Shown here in pieces: positions 1 to 6,086 of a stretch of DNA of 7,594 bases (position 1 is the first letter of the stretch; every line of letters begins with the position of its first letter). The stretch lies in NCBI GenBank assembly GCA_031266635.1, contig JAISAN010000105.1:1-7594 (forward strand), given 5' to 3'. The stretch comes from Treponema sp. GTDB taxonomy: Bacteria; Spirochaetota; Spirochaetia; Treponematales; Breznakiellaceae. Under the pieces are notes generated by a model. It made no database searches and was not told the origin of the DNA. It was given only the letters and a program-made list of their open reading frames with translations. Made by a program: the position numbers and the translations under genes.

Positions 1-338
<338 letters not shown>

Positions 339-393
339 AAAAAAAACCCGGAGGTTCCACCCTTATGCGGCCAGCACGGATGGAATCTCCGGG
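339..393 (-). terminator. Rho-independent terminator of the flavodoxin/DUF3793 operon
   Basis: Arms 347-359 (cccggaggttcca) and 381-393 (tggaatctccggg) form a 13-position stem with 12 Watson-Crick pairs and one internal mismatch (A-C in minus-strand RNA, G-U in plus-strand RNA). The loop is 21 nt (360-380). On the minus strand the stem is followed directly by eight T (346-339). It starts 25 bases after the DUF3793 stop codon, as expected for the end of that transcript. The loop itself contains tgc-ggcca-gca, which could form a tiny inner stem. Confidence 0.85.
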
Positions 394-418
394 AAAAGAA
401 TGGAGAGTACCTTTTTTT

Positions 419-1201
419 TTACATGGTAACCCTTTGCCCTTTGAGGACTCGGGATAACGCCGAGAGAGGTGAACGGCGTTTTCCTTTGTAACCAAAGGCT
501 CTATCATCATCCTCCGGCAAACTGCCGGAAAATAATTCCCTTATTAATGTAATCCTGGCCGCGTCCATATACACGAAAGTCCGTTCCGCCTTCTCGGGCC
601 GGCGGTAAACCTTCCAGTACCCGCGGCACTTATAGGGGCTTGGCTTCCCTGCGCTAAAGCAAATTACATCCTCCAGCGGATAGCCCAGGAAAACTCCTAC
701 TTCATGGGGAAAACCGGGCCCGGCAAAACGTTCCTGAAGAAAGGACAAATACCCGCCCAGTCCTGTACCCGCGGGATATTGCAGGGAACGGAGATACCGG
801 GCGGCAGCCCCGCCCCGCAGTTTCCGCGCCAAAAGTCCCTGCCGGTAGAGCAGAACCAGAATACCCTCCGCGCCTTCCCGGAGCGGCAGGGCCGAAAGCC
901 CCAGGGAAGAACACAGACCGGTCCCTCCCTTTTCCCAGACAGCCCGGTTCAGACGGATCAGGGAGGCGGGCTTGATTCCCGCGATAACCGGTCCCGCGGC
1001 CCAGCGAAGCAGCGCCTCCAGCCTGAGAAGGTCCTCCGCCAGGCGGGGAATAAGCCCATAGGCCCGGGCCAAAAGCCGCCGGTTTACCTGCCGGATGTTT
1101 CCTTCCCGGTATATTTTGTGTCTGTCTACAAAGTCGGTTACTTTGTAGACAGACCTGCTTCCCCGCTCGGGCAGGACAAGGCCGGCTCCCTGACTGTTCA
1201 T
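419..1201 (-). CDS. DUF3793 family protein
   Basis: This protein of 260 residues has unknown biochemical function. The family is recognised from the block PVIAGIKPASL (about residues 71-81), the block VGVFLGYPLEDVICF (about 168-182) and the motif CRGYWKVY (192-199), all typical of DUF3793. DUF3793 genes are commonly found directly beside short-chain flavodoxin genes in anaerobes, and here the ATG follows the flavodoxin TAA with no gap (TAAATG), so translation is probably coupled. Family members usually begin shortly before the AGIK block. Here about 50 extra N-terminal residues precede it, partly encoded by a perfect 15-bp inverted repeat (residues 16-28). No in-frame ATG or good GTG with a ribosome site was found beyond the hairpin, so the 1201 start is kept. 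The ribosome site is weak (GGCCGGG just before the start). A redox or iron-related role is inferred from pairing only. Confidence 0.8.
   Translation of the reverse strand: MNSQGAGLVLPERGSRSVYKVTDFVDRHKIYREGNIRQVNRRLLARAYGLIPRLAEDLLRLEALLRWAAGPVIAGIKPASLIRLNRAVWEKGGTGLCSSLGLSALPLREGAEGILVLLYRQGLLARKLRGGAAARYLRSLQYPAGTGLGGYLSFLQERFAGPGFPHEVGVFLGYPLEDVICFSAGKPSPYKCRGYWKVYRRPEKAERTFVYMDAARITLIRELFSGSLPEDDDRAFGYKGKRRSPLSALSRVLKGQRVTM
1120..1154 (-). repeat. 15-bp perfect inverted repeat (hairpin) inside the DUF3793 coding region
   Basis: Arms 1120-1134 (gtctgtctacaaagt) and 1140-1154 (actttgtagacagac) are perfectly complementary with a 5-nt loop (cggtt). The element lies 48-82 nt downstream of the DUF3793 start and encodes RSVYKVTDFVDRH. 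In mRNA it would make a very stable stem. No T-run follows it, so it is not a simple terminator. It may be an mRNA processing or stability element between the two cistrons, a regulator site, or a relic of an inserted palindrome. Confidence 0.9.
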
Positions 1202-1630
1202 TTACCCGGCCAGCCGTTTGCCCAATTCATAACACTGGATGAGGGCTTCTTCAGTAGGTTCCAGTTGGACAATAATCCCTTCACCGTCCAGTTTGGCCCC
1301 CAGTCCTTTCATCCTGTCCGCCCAGTCCCGCATCCACTGGCCGTCCCCCCAGTCGTAGGAGCCAAAAAGCCCCAGGCTCTTGTCCCCCACTTCCGCAGAC
1401 CCCAGGGACGCGATAAATGGCTCCATCTCGCCTTCTTCCAGAACCTCCGCCCCCATAGCGGGACAACCAAAGGCCAGGGCTTCCGCTTCCTTCACCAGAT
1501 CCGCGGTCGCGTTTCCCGCGTCCTTCAAAATACTTTCGCCGCCCCCGTCGCCGACTCCTCTGGACACCGATTCGGCCATAGCCTGGGTATTTCCCGTCCC
1601 GCTCCAATATACGATTAACACCTTCTTCAC
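1202..1630 (-). CDS. short-chain flavodoxin
   Basis: This is a small cytoplasmic FMN-binding electron carrier that can replace ferredoxin in low-potential reactions, 142 residues from the chosen start and typical of short-chain flavodoxins. The N-terminal strand VLIVYW is followed by the phosphate-binding loop SGTGNT (residues 10-15). Further on come the block ALAFGCPAMGAE and the FMN-contacting FGSYDWGDGQWMRDW, both characteristic of clostridial-type flavodoxins. A TTG at 1636 is in frame, but GTG at 1630-1628 is preferred because AAGGAG lies seven bases before it, whereas it would almost touch the TTG. It is the first gene of an operon with the DUF3793 gene, which starts immediately after its stop. 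A clear promoter with a dyad over the -10 box lies upstream, so expression is probably regulated. Confidence 0.93.
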   Translation of the reverse strand: MKKVLIVYWSGTGNTQAMAESVSRGVGDGGGESILKDAGNATADLVKEAEALAFGCPAMGAEVLEEGEMEPFIASLGSAEVGDKSLGLFGSYDWGDGQWMRDWADRMKGLGAKLDGEGIIVQLEPTEEALIQCYELGKRLAG

Positions 1631-1669
1631 GCTCAATCTCCTTATATTAGTAATTTATAACTATTTTAG

Positions 1670-1706
1670 TTTTATCTAACATAACAGATAAAAAAATATT
1701 TGACAA
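1670..1706 (-). promoter_or_regulatory. sigma-70 type promoter of the flavodoxin operon with overlapping dyad operator
   Basis: On the minus strand, TTGTCA (1706-1701) and TATGTT (1683-1678) are separated by exactly 17 bp, giving a good housekeeping-type promoter about 47 bp before the GTG start. An 8-bp perfect inverted repeat, ttttatct (1670-1677) and agataaaa (1686-1693), with an 8-bp spacer is centred exactly on the -10 box, which suggests a repressor site. A/T tracts at 1721-1744 lie upstream of the -35 and could act as an UP element. The dyad is not an obvious match to a Fur box (GATAAT repeats) or to CRP/FNR sites, so the regulator is unknown. Confidence 0.7.
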
Positions 1707-1718
1707 GCCCCTGGAGTA

Positions 1719-1746
1719 ACTTTTTTTCAAATTTTTCAAAAAAAGT
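1719..1746. repeat. AT-rich inverted repeat between the secreted-protein gene and the flavodoxin promoter
   Basis: Arms 1719-1727 (actttttttt-like: AC plus seven T) and 1738-1746 (seven A plus GT) are perfectly complementary over 9 bp around a 10-nt loop. On the minus strand, the seven T (1744-1738) follow GC-rich DNA containing two CCGG blocks (1751-1754, 1775-1778). This could serve as a weak terminator for the upstream gene ending at 1818, although no strong GC stem is evident. Confidence 0.4.
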
Positions 1747-1817
1747 CAGCCCGGCCGTCTAAAACCGCCGCAAACCGGATTTTCAGGGTAAAATGAAGCT
1801 TTAAAAACGAACCCCGG

Positions 1818-2876
1818 CTACTGGTACATGATGATATAGGGCCGGGGGCTCAGTTCGTATACTTCCCGGGGGCTCAGAAGGGGGTTGTCGTAACCCGCGC
1901 CGGGGATACCGGAATTATAAAAAAGCTTAAAACCCTTGATGGGCATATTGGAAGCCTCGGCATTGTAGGCATAGGAGGATCGTTTCAGATGGGGGCTGCC
2001 AAACCCGTCGGCGCAATGTACCAGCCGGACCCGGCTAAAACCGCTGTTTACTTTTTCGCGGTTTTTTATCATCCGCCAGTTAAATTGATGAATCACCAGC
2101 ATCCGTTCGCCGGGAAGCTGATGTTCTACTATATAATCTTCCATTACTTGCTGAACATGGTTTATTTCTTCCGCGCTGACCGTACCGATTTCCATCATCG
2201 GCTTGGTGGTCCGCCATTCGGGGTCCAGGGCCAGGTGAACATTGGGATAGCGTAAATAGGGGAGCATCCGCACCAGGGCGTTGACCGGATCGTAGCGGCC
2301 AATTTGGTGATCAATAAAAACCAGTATATCATGTTCCAGGGCATATTCGATGTATCGAAGAAGCACCTCGTCCTTAAGGATGCCGATTTCACCCTTGGGC
2401 CATACGGTTCCATAGATGATATAAAAAGCCTTGCGGATACCCCGGCCGCCGTTTTCCACGGCATACGATTCCGCCAGGGCGCTGAGTTTTGCGTCCAGTT
2501 CCTCAATGGAATAGCGGCCCAGGATCCCCATATTTTTGGAAAGGGGGTGGCCGTAAAAGGCAAGAATATCGTTATTAAGGAGGATGGAAAGATTATCCTC
2601 CCCCGCCTGGACACTCTGCCGGTGCCCGGCTTCAGTATCTACCCAATAGGGCCGGGCCGCGTCCATAATATTGAGGGTCTTGAGGGTATCGGTAAAATAA
2701 ACCGCGGGAAAAAGCCGTTCCGCCGGTTCACGGGCCAGGGGTTTCGCTTCGGCCCCTGTTTCCAGGGAAGAAAGGGTGATGGTCTGGGAGGCTCCGTGAA
2801 AAACCGGGGCAAAAAACAAAACAGCCAGGATCAACAGGCCCCTGGCCGGTCTTTTTTCAAAACAAGGTCCGGACAT
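1818..2876 (-). CDS. putative secreted or membrane-anchored protein of unknown function, TIM-barrel-like
   Basis: This protein has 352 residues. A basic start followed by a hydrophobic stretch LLILAVLFFAPVF (14-26) and GASQ is a signal peptide or membrane anchor; no lipobox cysteine is present. The mature part carries regularly spaced short hydrophobic strands: DILAFYGHP (103-111), MGILG (116-120), ILVFIDHQIGR (184-194), VHLALDPEWR (213-222), MLVIHQF (259-265), LVHCADGFGSP (285-295) and GFKLFY (315-320). This alternation, with acidic residues at strand ends, suggests an alpha/beta barrel such as glycoside-hydrolase-like folds. From memory, the combination FYGHP, DPEWR and HQF resembles an uncharacterised conserved secreted family best known in Actinobacteria; this cannot be verified here. 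Catalysis is not established. AAAGGA lies only two bases before the ATG. It is the last gene of the minus-strand run, 51 bp after the metalloprotein gene. Confidence 0.75.
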   Translation of the reverse strand: MSGPCFEKRPARGLLILAVLFFAPVFHGASQTITLSSLETGAEAKPLAREPAERLFPAVYFTDTLKTLNIMDAARPYWVDTEAGHRQSVQAGEDNLSILLNNDILAFYGHPLSKNMGILGRYSIEELDAKLSALAESYAVENGGRGIRKAFYIIYGTVWPKGEIGILKDEVLLRYIEYALEHDILVFIDHQIGRYDPVNALVRMLPYLRYPNVHLALDPEWRTTKPMMEIGTVSAEEINHVQQVMEDYIVEHQLPGERMLVIHQFNWRMIKNREKVNSGFSRVRLVHCADGFGSPHLKRSSYAYNAEASNMPIKGFKLFYNSGIPGAGYDNPLLSPREVYELSPRPYIIMYQ

Positions 2877-2927
2877 AGTCCTTTATTATCGGCAAAAACG
2901 GGGGAAATATTAGACGGTTTCAAAAAA

Positions 2928-3731
2928 CTAACCGGGTTGGGAGGAAAGCTCCGCCTCCAGTTCTTTCTTTACTTCTTCCAGCCGCCGGGCAAGGGACTCA
3001 ATGGTCCGTTCCAGCCTGAGCTTTTCCTTTTCCAGCCTGATTTTCGGGTCCGCCTCCCGGGTTTTCCCCCGGACCGCCATTTTGACCATATCGGGACTTT
3101 TCCCCCGGATCAGGGCATTTTCCGCGGCCAGCCGGTCGTCATTGTCCCTGATCCCCGCAAGGAAACGCATATTGTCGGCCCCCACCGCGGGGTTCAGATC
3201 GTATTGGTACATCTTGACCGCCATACCGGCCGCAGTCCGGGGAATCCTGAGAACCCGGTCCACATAATCCTCGAAACGGACCCCCACCGCGGTACAAAGC
3301 TCATGGGCCCGCAGCAGGTGTTTTCCCATTTCCTTGACCAGACTGCCGTTTTCGTAGAGAAATTTTTTCCGTATTGTTTCGGTAAGTTCCACCAGGTCCG
3401 GAGAGCCGGAAAAAACATCCCGGTAAATCTTTTTTTCCTCCGCCTTTTCCAGCAGTTTATGGAAGATCGCCCAAAATTCCGAAGTATGGGCCCGGACGGA
3501 AAGGGTTCCTCCCCGGGAACAGGCGTGGAGATGGTGGGCGTATTCATGGATGGCGGTATAGAGGAGGAGGTTATCATCGGTGAAGTTCCGGTTGTGGATG
3601 ATAATCTCCCGGGTTTCCGGCTTGTAGAGCCCGTTAACCTTGTTGCTTTTTTTCCCCGAATAGATGAGGGAGAATTCCATAGGGGCGTCTTCTATGGCGA
3701 GTAATTTGGCCTTTACCTGATCCTGATTCAT
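2928..3731 (-). CDS. putative zinc metalloprotein (HExxH) with C-terminal coiled coil
   Basis: This protein has 267 residues. A zincin-type motif HEYAH (62-66, within AIHEYAHHLH) gives two presumed zinc-binding histidines and the catalytic glutamate. HTSEFW at 82-87 resembles the downstream block of SprT/YgjP-like metalloproteases, where an additional ligand is found. The N-terminal part (NGLYKPETREIIIHNRNF, 33-50) looks like the strand-rich edge that precedes such motifs. A helical middle (about 120-210) has no motif I recognise. Residues about 228-262 are a charged heptad-rich coiled coil suggesting oligomerisation or partner binding. There is no signal peptide, so it is cytoplasmic. The ATG lies 11 bp after the rsmE stop and no Shine-Dalgarno is visible, so translation may be coupled to rsmE. 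The substrate is unknown. Peptidase activity is inferred only from the motif. Confidence 0.8.
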   Translation of the reverse strand: MNQDQVKAKLLAIEDAPMEFSLIYSGKKSNKVNGLYKPETREIIIHNRNFTDDNLLLYTAIHEYAHHLHACSRGGTLSVRAHTSEFWAIFHKLLEKAEEKKIYRDVFSGSPDLVELTETIRKKFLYENGSLVKEMGKHLLRAHELCTAVGVRFEDYVDRVLRIPRTAAGMAVKMYQYDLNPAVGADNMRFLAGIRDNDDRLAAENALIRGKSPDMVKMAVRGKTREADPKIRLEKEKLRLERTIESLARRLEEVKKELEAELSSQPG

Positions 3732-3742
3732 GATGACTGATA

Positions 3743-4492
3743 TTAGCCCAGCTCACCGATCTTTTCCAGAGCAAGGACCGCGGCGGCCACACAGGCGGTT
3801 TCGGTCCGCAGTGCCCGGCCGCCCAGGGAGAGCCGCGAAAACCCCGCGTCCTCCAGGGCGTCCCGTTCCCGGTCGGACCAGCCCCGCTCGGCCCCTACCG
3901 CCAGGACCATAGGGCCCCGCATGGGGGAAAGCCGGGACATGGCCCCTTCCGGCCGGACATTGTCCGCCGCCACCAGCAGGGGGAAGGACCGGACGCCGCC
4001 GCCCCGCTTGTCCCAGGCCCGTTCCCGAAGCCAGGCGTCCAGACTGGCAAACACCGCAAGTTCCGGGATGCTGGTGTCCCGGGACTGGACGGCCCCTTCA
4101 ATAAGGGCCTCCCTGGCGCCGCCGTCGCTTAAAAGCTTCGTGTCCCGGTAACTTTTTTCCCCCAATTCGGTTCCCAGGAGGTCAACCGCCTCGATTCCCA
4201 GGTTGGAAAGATCCCGCAGGAGCCGCCTGAGCTGGATGGGCCGGGGAAAACCCACCGCCACCCGCAGGGGCAGCCGGGGAGACGGCTCCTCATCTACCAT
4301 GAGGGAGACAAAAAGAGAGCCGTCAAAGTTGATTTTCTCGATCCGTCCGGTTCCCCGGCGTCCACCCAGAATACCCGCGTCAAAAGAATCTCCCACTTTT
4401 TTATGGAGGACTTTCAGGAGGTGGATGGTCCGCTTGTCCCGGCGGGAAAGGACTTTTCCCGGTTCCCAGGGTTCAAAGAGGATAATGTTCAC
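3743..4492 (-). CDS. rsmE: 16S rRNA (uracil-1498-N3)-methyltransferase RsmE
   Basis: This SPOUT-class enzyme uses S-adenosylmethionine to methylate N3 of U1498 in 16S rRNA. It has 249 residues, normal length. The N-terminal PUA-like part includes HLLKVLHKKVGDSF (24-37). The C-terminal knot has RPIQLRRLLRDLSNLGIEAVDLL, then VGAERGW (199-205), LSLGGRALRTETA (221-233) and the closing helix. The family motif is usually GPEGG-[FW], and here it reads GAERGW; the RTETA block that lines the cofactor site is intact. The start is GTG at 4492, with GGGAGG eight bases upstream. Its stop is 11 bp before the metalloprotein gene, and its start is 56 bp after the response regulator stop, so co-transcription is plausible. 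Confidence 0.95.
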   Translation of the reverse strand: MNIILFEPWEPGKVLSRRDKRTIHLLKVLHKKVGDSFDAGILGGRRGTGRIEKINFDGSLFVSLMVDEEPSPRLPLRVAVGFPRPIQLRRLLRDLSNLGIEAVDLLGTELGEKSYRDTKLLSDGGAREALIEGAVQSRDTSIPELAVFASLDAWLRERAWDKRGGGVRSFPLLVAADNVRPEGAMSRLSPMRGPMVLAVGAERGWSDRERDALEDAGFSRLSLGGRALRTETACVAAAVLALEKIGELG

Positions 4493-4548
4493 TGCCGCGG
4501 CCTCCCGGACACTTTGCGCTTTCCACGCCCCTGGTACTCCATTTTATC

Positions 4549-5943
4549 TCATTCCAGCCCGAAAAGTTTTATTTTATTGAGGATGGTCTTTCGGGAGACT
4601 CCCAGCATCTCCGCGGCCCTGGTACGGTTACCCCCGGTTTTTGCCAGGGCGCCGGCAATCGCCTGTTTTTCCATTTCATCCAGGGATACCGGCGCGCCGT
4701 CCGGAGCCCCGTGAATCGGCGGGAGGCCTTCCGGCGCCGAACCGGCGGCCTCCGGACCTCCCGCAGCCTGCGATTTAAGCGCCGCGGAAGCCCCCTCGTG
4801 AAGATCAATATCCCCCTCCCGGATAAGGCCGTCCTCGCAGTAAATCAGGGCCCGTTCAAGGATGTTCTCCAGCTCCCGGATATTACCGGGAAAAGGATAG
4901 TTGAGCAGTTTTTCCCGGGCCTCCGGCGAGAGCGCCGGGGAACTCTTGGGGCTTTTCCGGTCGAGAAAATGCCGCGCCAGCAGGGGGATGTCCTCCCGCC
5001 GTTCCCGCAAAGGGGGAACGTTGACACGGAAAACGTTCAGCCGGTAATAGAGGTCTTCCCGGAAACGGCCTTCCCGCACCAGGGCTTCCAGGTCCCGGTT
5101 AGTGGCGGAGATGATCCGGGCGTTCACGGGAATATCACTCACCCCCCCAAGACGGCGGATCTTCCGCTCCTGGAGGACCCGGAGCAGTTTCACCTGGAGG
5201 GGCATGGGCATTTCGCCGATCTCATCAAGGAAAAGGCAGCCCCGGCCCGCCAGTTCAAAAAGCCCCAGCCTGCGGTTCGCCGCGCCGGTAAAGGCCCCTT
5301 TTTCGTGGCCGAAAAGCTCGCTTTCCATCAGCCCTTCGTGGATGCCGCCAATATTCACCGCCGCGAAAGGTTCGCCGCTGTGGGGCCCCCGGCGGTGAAT
5401 CTCCCGGGCCGCCACCTCCTTGCCGCTGCCGCTTTCCCCGGTGATGAGCACCGTCACATCCGACCCGGCGATTTTATCAATCTGCTGTCCGATGCGTAAA
5501 ATGCCGGGACTGTTGCCGAGGAGCAAATTCTCCCCCCTGCCCTGCCCTTCCGTCCGGCGGGCCGCCTCCAGCACATACTCCCGCCGCCGGTTCTCCACCA
5601 GGGCCCGGAGCCGGATAATGAGTTCCGCCGGGTCAAAGGGTTTTACCAAATAATCCTTGGCCCCGTTTTTAAGGCTCTCCACCGCGTCGGCGATTTCCCC
5701 GTGGGCGCTGATCATAATCACCGGGGAAGAAATACCCCGGCTCTGTATCCACTCCAAAACCTCATGGCCGCTTTTGTCCGGCAGTTTTAAATCCAGAATC
5801 ACCGCGTCAAAATGTTCCCGGGAAAGCCAGTCCATTGCCGCCCCCCCGCTTTCCGCCCCCTCGGACCGGATATTTTCCAGGCCCAGATACTTTTGCAGGG
5901 AGGAGCGGATATTGTGTTCATCATCAACAATTAATACGCGCAT
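4549..5943 (-). CDS. sigma-54-dependent response regulator, NtrC family
   Basis: This protein has 464 residues and three domains. The receiver domain (1-120) has acidic residues D7/D8, phospho-acceptor D51 (LDLKLP), switch S79 and K101 (KPF). The AAA+ domain (about 140-375) has Walker A GESGSGKE (169-176), the sigma-54 contact loop GAFTGA (216-221), Walker B LFLDE (237-241) and the arginine-rich REDLYYRLN block. A Pro/Gly/Ala-rich linker leads to a Fis-type helix-turn-helix (GNRTRAAEMLGVSRKTILNKIK, about 439-460). When phosphorylated by a sensor kinase it should activate promoters that use RNA polymerase with sigma-54. No kinase gene is next to it, so its signal is unknown. The ATG at 5943 fits the receiver start; the ribosome site is weak (GAG before TTACC). 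The block usually reading NCAA[IL] before ELFGHE is NIGGI here. It is divergent from dinB. Confidence 0.96.
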   Translation of the reverse strand: MRVLIVDDEHNIRSSLQKYLGLENIRSEGAESGGAAMDWLSREHFDAVILDLKLPDKSGHEVLEWIQSRGISSPVIMISAHGEIADAVESLKNGAKDYLVKPFDPAELIIRLRALVENRRREYVLEAARRTEGQGRGENLLLGNSPGILRIGQQIDKIAGSDVTVLITGESGSGKEVAAREIHRRGPHSGEPFAAVNIGGIHEGLMESELFGHEKGAFTGAANRRLGLFELAGRGCLFLDEIGEMPMPLQVKLLRVLQERKIRRLGGVSDIPVNARIISATNRDLEALVREGRFREDLYYRLNVFRVNVPPLRERREDIPLLARHFLDRKSPKSSPALSPEAREKLLNYPFPGNIRELENILERALIYCEDGLIREGDIDLHEGASAALKSQAAGGPEAAGSAPEGLPPIHGAPDGAPVSLDEMEKQAIAGALAKTGGNRTRAAEMLGVSRKTILNKIKLFGLE

Positions 5944-5960
5944 GGTAACTCAATGCTACT

Positions 5961-5989
5961 ATCATACATGGTTACGCGGAAAAAATGAA
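5961..5989 (-). promoter_or_regulatory. candidate promoter of the response regulator gene
   Basis: On the minus strand, TATGAT (5966-5961) is a near-consensus -10 box 17 bp upstream of the ATG. TTCATT (5989-5984) sits 17 bp before it as a poor -35. This would give a very short leader. The poor -35 overlaps the dyad at 5987-6009, which fits control by an activator or repressor. It is by-eye evidence only. Confidence 0.4.
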
Positions 5990-6009
5990 CCTCCCCATTG
6001 TAGAGGTTC
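5981..6009 (-). promoter_or_regulatory. dyad in the divergent region: operator or attenuator-like hairpin
   Basis: gaacctc (5987-5993) and gaggttc (6003-6009) are perfectly complementary around a 9-nt loop (cccattgta). Read on the minus strand the stem is followed by ATTTTTT, the form of a Rho-independent terminator, placed upstream of the response regulator gene. It could be an attenuator if transcription starts further upstream, a barrier to transcripts antisense to dinB, or a protein-binding operator overlapping the weak -35. Confidence 0.5.
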
Positions 6010-6029
6010 TATAGCAATTCCGGCACGGG

Positions 6030-6050
6030 TGATATATACTGATGTATAGT
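6030..6050 (+). promoter_or_regulatory. candidate dinB promoter -10 region with a small dyad
   Basis: TGaTATATA (6030-6038) has the form of an extended -10 element, and TATAGT (6045-6050) is an alternative -10; neither has a convincing -35. TATAC-TGAT-GTATA (6035-6048) is a 5-bp inverted repeat covering both and could bind a repressor. It does not match the common gram-positive LexA box (GAAC-N4-GTTC). Confidence 0.3.
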
Positions 6051-6086
6051 GTTTCTTTCACAAAACCCGGTTAAGGTGAATTGAGA

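Noticed and set aside
347..393. structured RNA or riboswitch on the plus strand
   Set aside because: The stem is best explained as the minus-strand terminator with its T-run. No known riboswitch core was recognised and no plus-strand gene follows.
704..1618. 304-codon plus-strand frame
   Set aside because: It is antisense to flavodoxin and DUF3793, both of which have clear family motifs and an operon structure with promoter and terminator on the minus strand.
1738..1781. Rho-independent terminator for the secreted-protein gene
   Set aside because: There is a run of seven T on the minus strand, but the preceding CCGG blocks pair over only about four bases, so a strong stem is not supported.
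3001..3050. repeated ttccagcctga units
   Set aside because: They encode the repeating Leu/Arg/Glu heptads of the coiled coil in the metalloprotein, so they are protein-driven and not a DNA repeat.
2304..3704. 466-codon plus-strand frame
   Set aside because: It is antisense to the metalloprotein and secreted-protein genes. Its translation has no recognisable motif and a low-complexity Pro/Gly/Phe composition typical of shadow frames in GC-rich genes.
4711..5499. 262-codon plus-strand frame
   Set aside because: It is antisense to the AAA+ and linker region of the response regulator. No motif was found and the composition is shadow-like.
5987..6009. GAAC/GTTC dyad as a gram-positive LexA box for dinB
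   Set aside because: The LexA box has only 4 bp between GAAC and GTTC. Here they are 15 bp apart within longer arms, and the site is far upstream of dinB.
6008..6027. possible sigma-54 promoter (GTGCC...TTGCT) on the minus strand before the response regulator
   Set aside because: The GG at -24 required 10 bp before the GC at -12 is not there; the bases read CG.
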